DNA of 64,000 bases from Ashinkailepas kermadecensis (Eukaryota > Arthropoda > Thecostraca > Neolepadidae). How positions within the stretch are numbered: position 1 is the stretch's first letter; each line of letters begins with the position of its first letter. The DNA lies in NCBI GenBank assembly GCA_034440615.1, contig JAOTOM010005098.1, forward strand, positions 335,001 to 399,000, read 5' to 3'. Under the pieces are notes generated by a model. That model ran no database searches, was not told where the DNA came from, and saw only the letters and a program-made list of their open reading frames with translations. The position numbers and the translations under genes were made by a program. Below are positions 47,792 through 58,467 of the stretch, in pieces.

Positions 47792-49462
47792 ATGGGGAAA
47801 AAAAGGAAAAAGGACAATGACCCCAGCTCGCCACAGGACCCCGAGTCTGAGTTTCCCCCGCTGACCACACCAGATGACCATTGCGCGACCCCGGACTTGG
47901 CCCCTGATGCCCAACTTCTCGACACAACCATTGATGACCCACGCCGGACAATTCCCCTTGATGACGCCATGGAAGCCCTTTGCGCTTCGCCGACCCCTGC
48001 TCGTCCCAAGACCACGACCTCGCCTCGCAATCCAGACCAGACCATCACTCCCCACGCCGCTGACCCACGCTCGAACCAGACCACGTCCTCCCAACCTGAA
48101 CCCATTGAACCCTACCTCGACAGTGCTGGATTATACATCGTGGTAAAGCCTGTCGAGGAGTCCGTCTCCTTTCGTCGTGTCAACGTTTTCTGGCCAACCA
48201 AGCAACTCCTCGCCATTTGTTCCTTAGCCAATCCTGACATTGAAGCCCCAGCCAACGGAACCCTCGTCATCAAAACCCAAACCCGAGCCCAGACCAAAGC
48301 CCTCCTCCGTACCACCACTTTTTGTGGTAAATCCGTGACCATTTCACTCCACTCCAACCGCAATTCCACCAAGGGCACCGTCTTCGCGCCGGAGCTTCGC
48401 TTCATGTCTGAGGAAGATATTCAAGCGGAGCTCAGGCCGGAGGGGGTGACCCACGTCCGCCGCATCACATCCTTCAAAGATGGCCAGAAACGTGACACGA
48501 GTCTCCTAGTCCTTACCTTCAACTCTACAACTTTTCCCAAGACTCTCCTCGCCGGCTACATCCGATTCCAAGTCCGTGTCTTTGTTCCCAATCCTCTCCG
48601 CTGTTTCAATTGCCAGCGCTTTGGGCATGGCAGCAAGACTTGTCGCCAAACAGCCCGCGGCCCAAAGTGTGGTAAATCACCCCATCCTGATTCCACCTGC
48701 TCCAAACCTGTCCACGGTCTCAACTGCAATACATCCGACCACCTGACCACATCACCCCTCTGTCCAGTATGGCGCAAGGAGAAGGAGGTCTGCGCTGTCA
48801 AGGCCACGACCGGGGTGTCATACCTCCAGGCCCGACGGCCTGTCGAGGCCGCATCTCCATCAACTAAAACTTACGCCCAGGCGGCCATCGTTGCTCCCCC
48901 CACACGTCGCGTCAACACTACTTCTGCCTCGATGCAAACAGACATGATTCCAGGTTTAGCTCCACTAAAAAAACTTACTCCACTGACCACACCGACACAA
49001 ACCACCCTGGCTCCCAACACTCAGACCACTCCGACACAAACCACCCTGGCTCCCAACACTCAGACCACTCCGGCTCCAAACAAACGGACCACTCCAGGGA
49101 GGAGTGATAGGCCCCGCAGTCACTCCGCTGCGGAAGCAAATTCTCGTTCCCCGTCAGCGGGCCGCCGGTCCAACGCGGCTTGTCCAGCGCCGGCCGGCGC
49201 CCACGTGACCCGACCAACTCCCAGCCGGCGGGCATCCCCCGCGGCAGTGGCCGGCCGACATGAGTGCCCGCCCGAGCTGCAATCCGACACGAGTCGGCCG
49301 CCAAGGTCACCGGTCGGTCGGACGGTTCAGGCGGGACAACCGCCGCCGGACGCACATGCCCGCCCGAGCTGCAATCGTGGCTGCGCCAGGCACGGAAAGG
49401 TGCCGATAAATATTAACTTTCACCAATGTCCATATTTCTACAATGGAACTGCCGTAGTTTGA
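47792..49462 (+). CDS. LINE ORF1, gag-like zinc-knuckle protein
   Basis: An uninterrupted 556-residue frame from ATG 47792. The N-terminus is lysine-rich (MGKKRKKDND), then Pro/Thr-rich low complexity. The central part (residues about 105-270) has VVKPVEESVSFRRVNVFWPT and PEGVTHVRRI blocks, typical of the ORF1 RRM-like region in I/Jockey elements. A CCHC knuckle CFNCQRFGHGSKTC is at about 271-284. Two following knuckles are degenerate: KCGKSPHPDSTC and NCNTSDHLTTSPLC each lack the first cysteine. The C-terminus has three near-identical Thr-rich repeats (TTLAPNTQTTPTQ). It would bind element RNA. It overlaps the ORF2 start by 37 bp. Confidence 0.85.
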   Translation: MGKKRKKDNDPSSPQDPESEFPPLTTPDDHCATPDLAPDAQLLDTTIDDPRRTIPLDDAMEALCASPTPARPKTTTSPRNPDQTITPHAADPRSNQTTSSQPEPIEPYLDSAGLYIVVKPVEESVSFRRVNVFWPTKQLLAICSLANPDIEAPANGTLVIKTQTRAQTKALLRTTTFCGKSVTISLHSNRNSTKGTVFAPELRFMSEEDIQAELRPEGVTHVRRITSFKDGQKRDTSLLVLTFNSTTFPKTLLAGYIRFQVRVFVPNPLRCFNCQRFGHGSKTCRQTARGPKCGKSPHPDSTCSKPVHGLNCNTSDHLTTSPLCPVWRKEKEVCAVKATTGVSYLQARRPVEAASPSTKTYAQAAIVAPPTRRVNTTSASMQTDMIPGLAPLKKLTPLTTPTQTTLAPNTQTTPTQTTLAPNTQTTPAPNKRTTPGRSDRPRSHSAAEANSRSPSAGRRSNAACPAPAGAHVTRPTPSRRASPAAVAGRHECPPELQSDTSRPPRSPVGRTVQAGQPPPDAHARPSCNRGCARHGKVPININFHQCPYFYNGTAVV

Positions 49463-51796
49463 TTTCCAAATGGGCAGAAATGAAAGCCCTTTTTGGCATC
49501 TTAACTCCGATTCTCATCGCACTTCAAGAAACCTGGTTTTTCCAAATGATACATATAACTTCAATCTTTTCAATTACTCGCTCTACCGTCACGACGAGGT
49601 CCGTGGTCCTCATCGCAGTGGCGGTACCGCACTTTACATAAACAATTATTACACACATACACAAATTACACTCAATTCACCATTACAAGCCGTGGCTTGT
49701 ACTATGCGTTTTCATGGTAGGAACATCGATGTATGTTCATTATATATTCCACCATCTACAGACAACACAAACATTTTGACAGATTTAGAAAACCTCATAG
49801 CCCAATTAAAAAACCCTTTCATTTTACTTGGCGATTTTAACGCCCATAGCCCAACGTGGGATAGAACACGTACACTTCCAGACATTCGCGGACGCATAGT
49901 TGAACACATCTTAGACAGACACAATTTAGTATTACTCAACACCGGTGAGCCAACATTTTTCCACCTCGGTCACAATACAGAAACTGCCATTGATTTAGCA
50001 ATTTGTTCTCCAGCCCTGGCCAACGATTTTCATTGGACAATAGACACGGACATTCATGATAGCGATCACTACCCCATTAAATTAATACCGACCATTTCAA
50101 CAACTGCCGATACCACACCCAGCTTTATCCCCCGCTGGAAAATTTCGAAGGCCGATTGGAAAACTTTTCGGGAACTTTCACATATTCAATACAACCCCAA
50201 CATTTCTCCCGTCGAAAACATCAACCAAGTTACCAAAACACTTTTCGAAGCAGCTTCCACCGCTATTCCACTAACAAAACCTTTCACAAAAAGAACACCA
50301 GTCCCCTGGTGGTCGATAGAAGTTTCCCGAGCAATAGCCACAAGAAAGAGAGCATTTAGAAAATATTTACGCCATCCTGACCAACAAAATTTAGTCAACC
50401 GTAATTATGAACGTGCGAAGACACGCCGCATCATTCGCGAAGCTCGTCGCCGTTCATGGTCATTATATTTACGGCAACTCACCTCTCAAACACCTTTAAG
50501 CAAAATCTGGCAGTTAATCCGCCGATTATCAGGACGCACTCCATTTAAATCACTCCCGGCCCTCAAAATTCAAAACACCACAATTACAGACCCACAAACA
50601 ATAGTAAATACAATAGCGGACACCATGGTTCACAATAGCTCTAACAAGAACTACAGACCGGAATTTTTACAAAATACACAACATACATTTCACACCGATT
50701 TGGCACAATTCGATCCGGACAACACTGAAACATACAATATCCCTTTTCAAGTTTCAGAACTGGATACTGCAATTTCCTCCGCCGGTAATACTTCTGTAGG
50801 TCCCGACAATTTATATTATTCCTTTTTCAGACATTTATCCAACGACACAAAACATTGCATCTTACAAACATTTAATGCATTATGGTCTGGCCATACTTTC
50901 CCCGAATCCTGGAAGGAAGCCCTCATCATTCCTATACCAAAACCCGGCAGAAACCACAGCAACCCGAACAATTTTCGACCCATCGCTCTCACCAGTTGTC
51001 TAGGAAAACTTTTCGAACGTATGATTGTAAAAAGACTGACCTGGTACTTAGAAACAAATTATCTTTTATCTCCAATTCAATGCGGCTTTCGTCATGGCCA
51101 CAGTACATCTCCACAGATCATCTCATTCGATTAGAAACTGACATCCGCCTTTGTTTATAAAAACATGAACACACCATCGCCGTATTTTTAGACATTAGCA
51201 AAGCGTATGATATGGTATACAAACCGGCATTAATTTCCAAACTTCTGCACTACGGCGTCAAAGGAAATTTAGCTCATTATTTGATAGGATTTTTGTCTGG
51301 TTCCCGTCATTTTCATCTCCGGTGCAGGTCAGCGATTTCCGAGTTACATTTCATGAAAAACGGATTACCACAGGGAAGCTGTTTATCACCAGTCTTATTC
51401 AACATCATCATTAACGATATTTTTACCGACATGCCACCTCAGATATCATACTCACTTTTTGCAGATGACAGCGCTATTTGGTGCACAGATAAAAATGAAA
51501 CACATTGCTTATTTAGACTCCAAAACGCACTTGACCGGATACACCAATGGTCCATCAAATACGGTTTCAAATTTTCTGCTCCAAAATCTGCCACAATGAT
51601 ATTCAGCAAATCAACTCCGTGCCCAAATCCAGAAACACCACTTCACCTCGGAAACACTGACATACATTTTGTAAATTCGTTCAAATTTCTCAAATCACAT
51701 ATTCTCCTACACTGTCAAAAATACCATGAACATCGAAAAACACTTACCAACTACTGCCGTACACACAACACCCCCTTTTCTTTGCCACACTATTAG
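49426..51796 (+). pseudogene. LINE ORF2, endonuclease and reverse transcriptase, broken
   Basis: Starts at ATG 49426 with LQWNCRSLISKWAEMK and ALQETWFF, the first endonuclease motifs. A frameshift near 49540 follows. The frame to 51134 holds LLGDFNAHSPTWD and SDHYPI (endonuclease catalytic blocks) and then RT blocks FPESWKEALIIPIPKPG and NNFRPIALTSCLGKLFERMI. A second frameshift near 51115-51130 and a TAA at about 51158 precede AVFLDISKAYDMV (motif A), NGLPQGSCLSPVLFNI and SLFADDSAIW (motif C). The frame ends at 51796 without the usual C-terminal domain. Two frameshifts, one stop and a truncation make it inactive. Confidence 0.87.
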
Positions 51797-51918
51797 GAGA
51801 TACACACCCTTTTCTCATCAATCTCCTTTTCATTTTTCTCCGAAAAACCAACTTACTTCAGGACTTGTAAATTGACTTTTAGAACATAATATTTTTCTTC
51901 CTCTCTACTTCTATTCAC

Positions 51919-51950
51919 GGCACGAAATGGCCTGAGCAGGCCGAAGTGCC
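51919..51950 (+). other. 3'-terminal hairpin of the LINE
   Basis: GGCACGAAATGGCCTG and CAGGCCGAAGTGCC can pair around an AG loop. A stem-loop near the 3' end is a common RT-recognition structure in non-LTR elements. The role is inferred. Confidence 0.55.
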
Positions 51951-51963
51951 TAACATAATACAC

Positions 51964-52119
51964 GGAAACAGTGAGACAGCGAGCGGGCGTTTCCAGGCGG
52001 CAGCATTGTTGTCACTCATGGTGAACCTGAACCCTATTTAAACGGGAACAGTGAGACAGCGAGCGGGCGTTTCCAGGCGGCAGCATTGTTGTCACTCATG
52101 GTGAACCTGAACCCTATTT
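51964..52119 (+). repeat. 80-bp tandem duplication, 2 copies
   Basis: Two almost identical copies with core GTGAGACAGCGAGCGGGCGT directly after the LINE 3' region. Confidence 0.93.
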
Positions 52120-52506
52120 TCGTGCTGTTATTTTAGACCAGTTGTTGTGAGAGGCAGATACCGCCTGCCTCTGAGGTCTGAACACTGCTGAACCGACTTC
52201 CTTCATACCATTTGCGCTGGATTCCTTGCAACGTGATCTACAGGTCCATTTACGCAAATTCAGGAGCTTTGATTAGGTTTTCGAGGGACGAGGAGGGCAA
52301 TACATGTGAAATACGAGTTTTTTTTTTCTTCTACCACTCTAGCCATACATACTGTCCGATTTGCTCCTGACTGGCGTCTTTCGATTGTTAATTCATAGGA
52401 CTATTACATTTCACAGGGCACATTTCCATCTTCAAAAACGATAGGCTTGTGCACGGCGGCAGGAAATGGGCACAGTTCGACATAAAGACATAAACGATCA
52501 GTGCAA
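52120..52506. other. No gene recognised (intronic)
   Basis: Short non-coding stretch, possibly including the 3' UTR of the minus-strand LINE fragment that follows. Confidence 0.4.
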
Positions 52507-53094
52507 CTATGAGCAACAAGGGCCCTTCTTGGTTGCACTCTGGACACTGAACCATTTGCCCACCAAATCCGTCGATCGGCCCTCCCTGGAATACCGAAAA
52601 GCCAGCCCTCTATTCTTATAATGATTGTCTATGCTGTTTTTAAAGATGATCAGTGTGCTGCTACTGACAATGGTTTCTAGCAGCTGGTTCCAGTGTTCTA
52701 CTACCCTGTTGGTGAAGAAAGACTGTCTTAAACTTGTCCTGCTGTGATTAACTTTAATTTTGAGTTGATAACCTCTAATTGCATCATTTCTGTCAAATTC
52801 GGACATTTCCCTGAGATATCCCTGTTCCTGACCATGAACAAATTTAAGGACCTCGATGAGATCTCCTCTCAGCCTTCTATATCCAAGTGATATAGAAGTT
52901 CTGCCACACTCAGTAAACATTTTAGCTGCGCACTGATGAACTTCAGTTGCATGTTGTCTGTAAGCTTGGAGAAAGTAAAAAAAAGCATCACAAATTGCGG
53001 ATGGACGCATCCATGAGGAGAGAAAGGACGGTCGATCATATTGTTGAGGTTGTTTCACTCCTGGAATCTTCAAAGCACTTCGGGTGATGTACAT
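52507..53094 (-). pseudogene. C-terminal fragment of a CR1/L2-type LINE
   Basis: The minus-strand frame carries RTSISLGYRRLRGDLIEVLK, then FVHGQEQGYL, LKIKVNHSRTSLRQSFFTNR and VVEHWNQLLETIV. This matches the conserved tail downstream of the RT in CR1/L2-like LINEs (YRRLRGDLIEV...SFF..RVV..WN.LP). Everything upstream, including the RT catalytic core, is absent. The copy is 5'-truncated and lies opposite to the host gene. Confidence 0.8.
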
Positions 53095-53109
53095 TCCGTA
53101 AAATGCATT

Positions 53110-53745
53110 CGATTCCTTGTAGCATGTTCTACATGTCTATAAACGTTTACAATTTTGGATGAGAGCTGGATGAGGCGGAGGATAATGCGAAATAATCAGA
53201 TTTTTAAAATATTACATTGCATCCACTAATGGTATCTTACCTGCTTGTATATAGCGCAATTGACTGCGAAGAAACTGGACGGTGTAATATATATATTCTC
53301 ATTTTCAAAATTATGCACTTGTGAAGGGTGCAGGAAAACAGAACACACTTTTTGCCAGAAGAAGACTGCATTTTCAATAAATATTTACGAATCTTACGTG
53401 TGCTATTTGTAAGCTTGCAAAAAAACTAAACATGCTTAGTTCGTTCTCCCTTGTCATATCCAGGAGGAGAAACAGAAGTGGTAAGTATGTTGCTATGCAT
53501 TTAGTGACGATCCACGCAACCTTCACGGTCTAGTGACTGATTGCTGCTGCTAAGTATTTACATGTCAACTTGTAATAACTTGTTGTGTATAACCTGCTGA
53601 CTAACTAAGTATTTACATGTCAAATATAACCCAACTATATATTCATGCAACCGCCTATGCTCTTGCATTATGCAACTTCAATTGATTCGAGAACATGGAC
53701 GGGCATATAATGCATGTCAAGAAAATTGTAATTTCCCAGGTTACC
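53110..53745. other. No gene recognised (intronic)
   Basis: AT-rich. A TAAGTATTTACATGTCAA motif occurs twice at about 53551 and 53604. Confidence 0.5.
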
Positions 53746-53749
53746 TTAA

Positions 53750-54572
53750 CCCGCGCCGTCTCGGGGGGTTGTTATACACCCCCCTAAGGATTTCCGACGA
53801 TAATGAAAGAACCGCGCGCGGCAGCGCGCCAAAATTTTCCATACCTTTTTCCACATCAATTTGGCATGTCATGTCAAAATTTTGAGGTCAGGTCATCTAA
53901 GGTCAACGAGTTAGTGAAGGTCAAGTGAGTTCACCTCCAAAAAAAGTTTAACCAGTCGTCACGCTTTAACGGATAAAGATATTTTAATGAAACTTTCAAC
54001 GTTTACTTATCTTTAGGGACACAACAAAACGCGCCAGAGGAAGTTTTTTCCCGTTTTTTATTACTTATTAGTTTTGCATATTTGCCCATTAGAGTTAAAA
54101 TCGAAGATTCTGGCTGAAGTAAGCATTTTGTATTAGGGAAAGTTGACTTCGAACACCGTTTTTCGGTCTGTTCTACCAGTTAGAAAAATAAAAATTAAAG
54201 AAAACTTTAAAACTGGAAATTTTGAAATTTCAAAAAAACAATTTTTTTTTGGGTGGCCAAAAATGTTATGGCCCTGGTCAATTTCATTCTCCTTTTCTGA
54301 TTCCAAATAATTTTTGGCTTTTCAAATCTCCCCCAAAATGAACTCCCCAGAACCAAAAACATGATGCAAGTCGTGACAATCTAGGCCCCCTAGTGACGTC
54401 ACTTTTGGAGAGGGGGTAACAAATTTTGGGGTGGTGTCTGGCCCTACTCGTCGAACGCTTTCCGATGACACCTCTTTTGTTTTCGTGCGACGCTTAGTTT
54501 GGAGATTAGAAGGGGGGGGGGTTATCCACCCCCTCCGAGACGGGGTGTGAGGATCTGACCGTAGAGACAGGG
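53750..54572. mobile_element. 823-bp TTAA-flanked MITE
   Basis: Flanked by TTAA at 53746-53749 and 54573-54576. Terminal parts are imperfect inverted repeats: CCCGCGCCGTCTCGGGGG on the left, and on the right CCGAGACGGGG preceded by GGTTATCCACCCCC. The outermost bases are CCC on both ends, as in piggyBac-type termini. It has no transposase. A shorter, diverged relative lies at 23880-24203. Confidence 0.8.
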
Positions 54573-54576
54573 TTAA

Positions 54577-55154
54577 TGCATCCCCAGGAAGTGAAAGCTT
54601 CATACTTTCGAATTGCTCCCATGCTATCTGTTCTGAATGTGACACCGATCATAATTGCGCGTCAGGATACGTTTGCACCTGATTTTCATTGAATATGCTT
54701 CGATTATTTCCATGCCGACAAAGTTGAGTATCGTGGTTTGGTTACCAATAATTAGTTATATGTTTAATTTTTTGAATTACGCTACAATATACTTTTGAAT
54801 TTGTACATTTTGCCCGTTCTGCATTGGTACTAAAAACATTTGTGTCTCGAAATATATTGACACGTGCTTGGGTGATTCATTTCCATAGTTTATATTCACA
54901 CAAGTGTCAATATTGTGGCTTATTGACCAGGTAGACTCATCTGCCACATATGCCTCCTTTTGCTATTGCTGTAACTGTCTATGCTCTCCATTATTCCACA
55001 TAGATAAACAAGAGAACATTGACAAGCCTATGTCACATGCAGGTAATGCTGTGGCGACTTAACTCATCTAAGAGCAGCCCCATAAAGTGAGATTGTATAG
55101 CATAGAAATGCCTTCATTCTACCAGCCCTGGATCGGCCACCGATGATAATTATG
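54577..55154. other. No gene recognised (intronic)
   Basis: AT-rich unique sequence. Confidence 0.5.
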
Positions 55155-55920
55155 TGACCTTCCCGCAGTATGACATTCACCTGAGCTCTAGGTATCCAGC
55201 GATGCGCATCACATGCTGTTGGTTGGTTGGTTATTGGTTATTGGTTATTGGTTTTACGACACATCGACCGTTGAGTCATATAGCGTCGCCAATCTCTCAC
55301 GCCGATTGGTCGCGGGCGAAGAGTAGCGACAGGTGAGACTCGAACCCACAATCTTTCGATTGTGAGACGAGCATCTTACCCCAAGACCACTCGTCCCTGC
55401 ATCACATGTTGTCTGACCTTCCCCGCAGTGTGACCTTCACCTAAGCTCTGTGTGCTCTTCAGTGCTGGGTAGCACACGAATAACAGCCCGGGTTTCCGCG
55501 CAGTGTGACCTAGACCAAACCATCAAAGGCATTAAGTGCCGGGTGGCTCTCGACTGACAGGGAGGATCAATTATCGGTACGACCTTGACCTGACCTTCAG
55601 GTGGAGGTATTCAGTGTTGGGCGGCACACGACTAACGGAGTATTGCTCGCGGTATGACCTTGATTTGACCTCCAGTTGGAGGTATTCAGTGTCGGGTGAC
55701 ACAAGACGAACAGGGAGGATCACTTGCAGTATGACCTTGACCTGACCTTCAGGTGGAGGTATTTAGTGTCGAATGGCACACGACTAACAGGCAAGATCTT
55801 TTCGCGGCACGACCTTGACCTGACCTCCAGGTGGAGGTGCTCAGTACCGGGTGGTACACTACGAACAGGGGGATCGCTCGCGGGATGACCTGGACCTGAC
55901 CTCCAGGTGGAGGTGTTCAG
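55155..55920 (+). repeat. About 77-bp tandem array including the exon 4 acceptor, split by a SINE
   Basis: Degenerate units of CCTGACCTCCAGGTGGAGGT, (A/G)TTCAGTG(C/T)CGGGTGGCACAC, then CGA.(T/A)AACAGGGAGGATC. About seven copies run from 55420 to 55920, with a more diverged one before the SINE at about 55155-55205. The last copy is the real intron 3 acceptor and the first codons of exon 4. Each copy therefore carries an acceptor-like CTTCAG or CTCCAG. Confidence 0.87.
55220..55398 (-). mobile_element. tRNA-derived SINE, family A, copy 2
   Basis: Reverse-complement copy of the SINE at 27412-27571, including A box, B box and a longer tail of (AACCAAT)n then (CCAA)n. Target duplications GCATCACATGCTGT at 55206-55219 and GCATCACATGTTGT at 55399-55412 differ at one base. 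It lies inside the array upstream of exon 4. Confidence 0.92.
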
Positions 55921-56058
55921 TGCCGGGTGGCACACAAGCGCCGAGGAAGAGCCGCCGGCGAATAACCAGCGCCATATAGTGCTGGAAGTGATATCGTCAG
56001 TGGCCGGCCAGCAGGTCAAGATCAGCTGGCTGGAGCTGGTCAGGCCGGAGGTTCAAAG
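55907..56058 (+). CDS. CUB-LDLa transmembrane protein, visible exon 4 of 6
   Basis: Acceptor CTCCAG ends at 55906, which keeps phase 0 with exon 3. The alternative TTCAG at 55916-55920 would break the frame. Donor GTCAGT starts at 56059 and the exon leaves with two bases. The product reads VEVFSAGWHTSAEEEPPANN to VKISWLELVRPEVQ. The pattern RHIVLEVISSVAGQQVKISWLEL is the closing strand pair of a CUB-like module. The 5' edge belongs to the 77-bp tandem array. Confidence 0.83.
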
Positions 56059-56689
56059 GTCAGTCGGTGCCTGTACTGTGGCGTCACGAAAGGGCCACGG
56101 GGTCGCGCACAGGTCACACAGTTGTCCACCCAGACAGTCTCACTATCATCACGCTGCGAGAGAAGCACACCACGAGCTGTGGCCAACACGAGCTGTGTGC
56201 ACAGCACGAGGCCACTTCCAGTGGCACGAGCTGTCGTCTGTTCTGCTGTACGCCAAGCTGGACTGGATGCACGGGGCGAACTAGCGCTGACCTGACTTGA
56301 CCTAGCATTGTCTAACCCCCGTGGTGTTGTGGCGGGTTGCACATGTGTGTCGAGATGGTTGTGCCGTTCCAGTTATGACATCTCATCTTCACGTTAGGCG
56401 TCATGAGCGTACATAATGCCGGTGGCGCCGCTCTGGTGGTGGGTTTGTGAAGGAACACCACCAGAGTGGGCTTGCTATGATTAATGCTATATTCTAGTTT
56501 TTAGAGGAGGTGCAAGTAATTTCCAATGGTCAAACTTGAACAACATTGAAACAAGCTCTCTTATGATGTGTAGTTCGTTTTATTAACATTAATTTCACCC
56601 TGTCACTTTGCCCTTAAAGTGAAATTGGAGCAATTGGCCACTCAACATCTTGTAATAAACACGTATCATACATCTTCTGTGTGATGTGC

Positions 56690-57675
56690 TAACAATTTCC
56701 AATGTTCTTAACTAAACGAAAATCGGACGTGCTACATTTTTATATTATCTTGAATAACTTTCATGACGGTTGAATCCTGTCACTTTTGCACTCAATTCCA
56801 GAATTTGTGTCTCAAGTTATCACATTGTATTCCTTTAAATTGTATATCAGATGTTCTACATTACCGAATTAATTTCCAATGGTCTCAAATAAACCGGCAT
56901 AAAATCAGCTACCTTCTGATGTCATACTCGACTACTTTTATAGATATATAACCCTGTCATTTTTTTTCACTCAATTTCATGAGTTGTGTCTCGAATTATC
57001 ACATTGTATTCCTTTAAATTGTATATCAGATGTTCTACATTAGCGAATTCATTTCCAATAGTCTCAAATAAAACGATCTAAAATCAGCTGCCTTCTGATG
57101 CCATAATCGATTACTTTTATAGATATCCAACCCTGCCATTTTTGTACCCAATTCCAGGATTTCTGTTTCGAATTATCATATTGTATTCCTTCTTAAGTGT
57201 ACATCAGATGTTCTACATTACCGAATTAATTTCCAATGGCCTCAAATAAACCGGCATAAAAGCAGCCGCCTTCTGATATCATAGTCGACTACTTTTATAA
57301 ATATATAACCCTGTCATTTTTGCACTCAATTTCAGGATTTGCGTCCGAATTATTACATTGTATTCCTTTAAATTGCATATCAGATTTTCTACATTATCCA
57401 ATTAATTTCAAATGGTCTCAAATAAACTGACATAAAATCAGATGCCTTCTGATGCCACACTCGACTAATTTTATAGATATCTAACCCTTTGACTTTTGCA
57501 CTCAATTCCAGGATTTCGGTCTCAAATTATCATATTGTATTCCTTTTAATTGCATATCAGATGTTCTGCATTAGCGAATTAAGTTCCAATTTTCTCAAAT
57601 AGACCGACATAAAATCAGCTGCCTTCTGATGCCATACTCAACTACTCTCAACGATATCTAACCCTGCCATTTCTC
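56690..57675 (+). repeat. 178-bp satellite inside the TIR element, about 5.5 copies
   Basis: Units carry TCTCAAATAAACCGGCATAA, TTTTATAGATATCTAACCCTG and CAATTCCAGGATTT. TCTCAAAT recurs at 56883, 57062, 57240, 57416 and 57593. Confidence 0.9.
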
Positions 57676-57808
57676 ACCTTTTAACATGAAGCTTTCCGGC
57701 ATTATTGCAGTTCTGGCATGGCTCGATGCACGTCAAGCGCCGACGGTTGCTACCCAGAGGATCGGTAGGGCCGCCGAGCGGTGGCACGACAAAAAGTAAA
57801 GTTCCACC

Positions 57809-58467
57809 CACTGGCGGATCTAGCCCACCGGTTTGGGGGGAAACTTTCGGTTTTCGGCGTCAGCCCCCTCCCCCTCCCCCAGTGGCGTACCTAGGTATTA
57901 CATCATGGGAGGGGTCGAACGGATTTGGAGGGTGCCCATTCTCCCACTATTTTTGGTTAAAAGCACCGGATTTCGACAACTATTTGGCAAAGGGGCCCAT
58001 TTTTTAAAATAATAGTTAATGACAAAATAATTTCCTGTGTAGGGGCCATAGCTTACCTGCACCGTTTCTAAGTTATCGGATTTTTGTTCCTGTTTACCAA
58101 AACGTTCACGTTCGCGTTCAACGTCTTGTACCACGTCAACGTTCGTGTACGTGTACATACTGGTATATCCGATTTTGTCAACTCTTGCTGCAAGCAGAAC
58201 TTGAGCAGCATGGAACCCTCGATATGTGTCAGAATCTACTATGCTACCATATTGGCCTCCCAAAAAATATTTTAAAAATACCTTTAAAATTGGAGATTCT
58301 TTCATTCGGACGCTATTTTTTAACCTCGGCAAAGGCTACCGCATTTTAATTTAGTTCACTTCTGTTGTTTTTTTTTTGGGGGGGGGGGAAAAGACACTAT
58401 GCCCCCCCTTTAAGCGCTTCGGGGGGGGGGGCATGGCCGGAATGGCCCCTCCCTGGATCCGCTAGTG
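57809..58467. mobile_element. 659-bp hAT-like MITE nested in the TIR element
   Basis: TIRs CACTGGCGGATC on the left and CACTAGCGGATC (inverted right end). Flanked by 8-bp duplications GTTCCACC at 57801-57808 and GTTCCGCC at 58468-58475, as expected for hAT. The sister element at 61649-63326 retains the uninterrupted site (AAAGTTCCGCCCTTCAA on the reverse strand). The interior has G-runs and no transposase. Confidence 0.88.

Larger units (their letters stand above)
47640..51961 (+). mobile_element. Two-ORF non-LTR retrotransposon (I/Jockey-type), decayed
   Basis: A 5' region with a duplicated GACACCCGTCGC motif (47650-47705) precedes ORF1 (gag-like) and ORF2 (apurinic-type endonuclease plus reverse transcriptase). 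The 3' UTR ends in a GC-rich hairpin. The coding frame stops after the palm-thumb boundary, so the C-terminal part, including any RNase H, is deleted. The exact ends and target duplications were not resolved. Confidence 0.85.
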
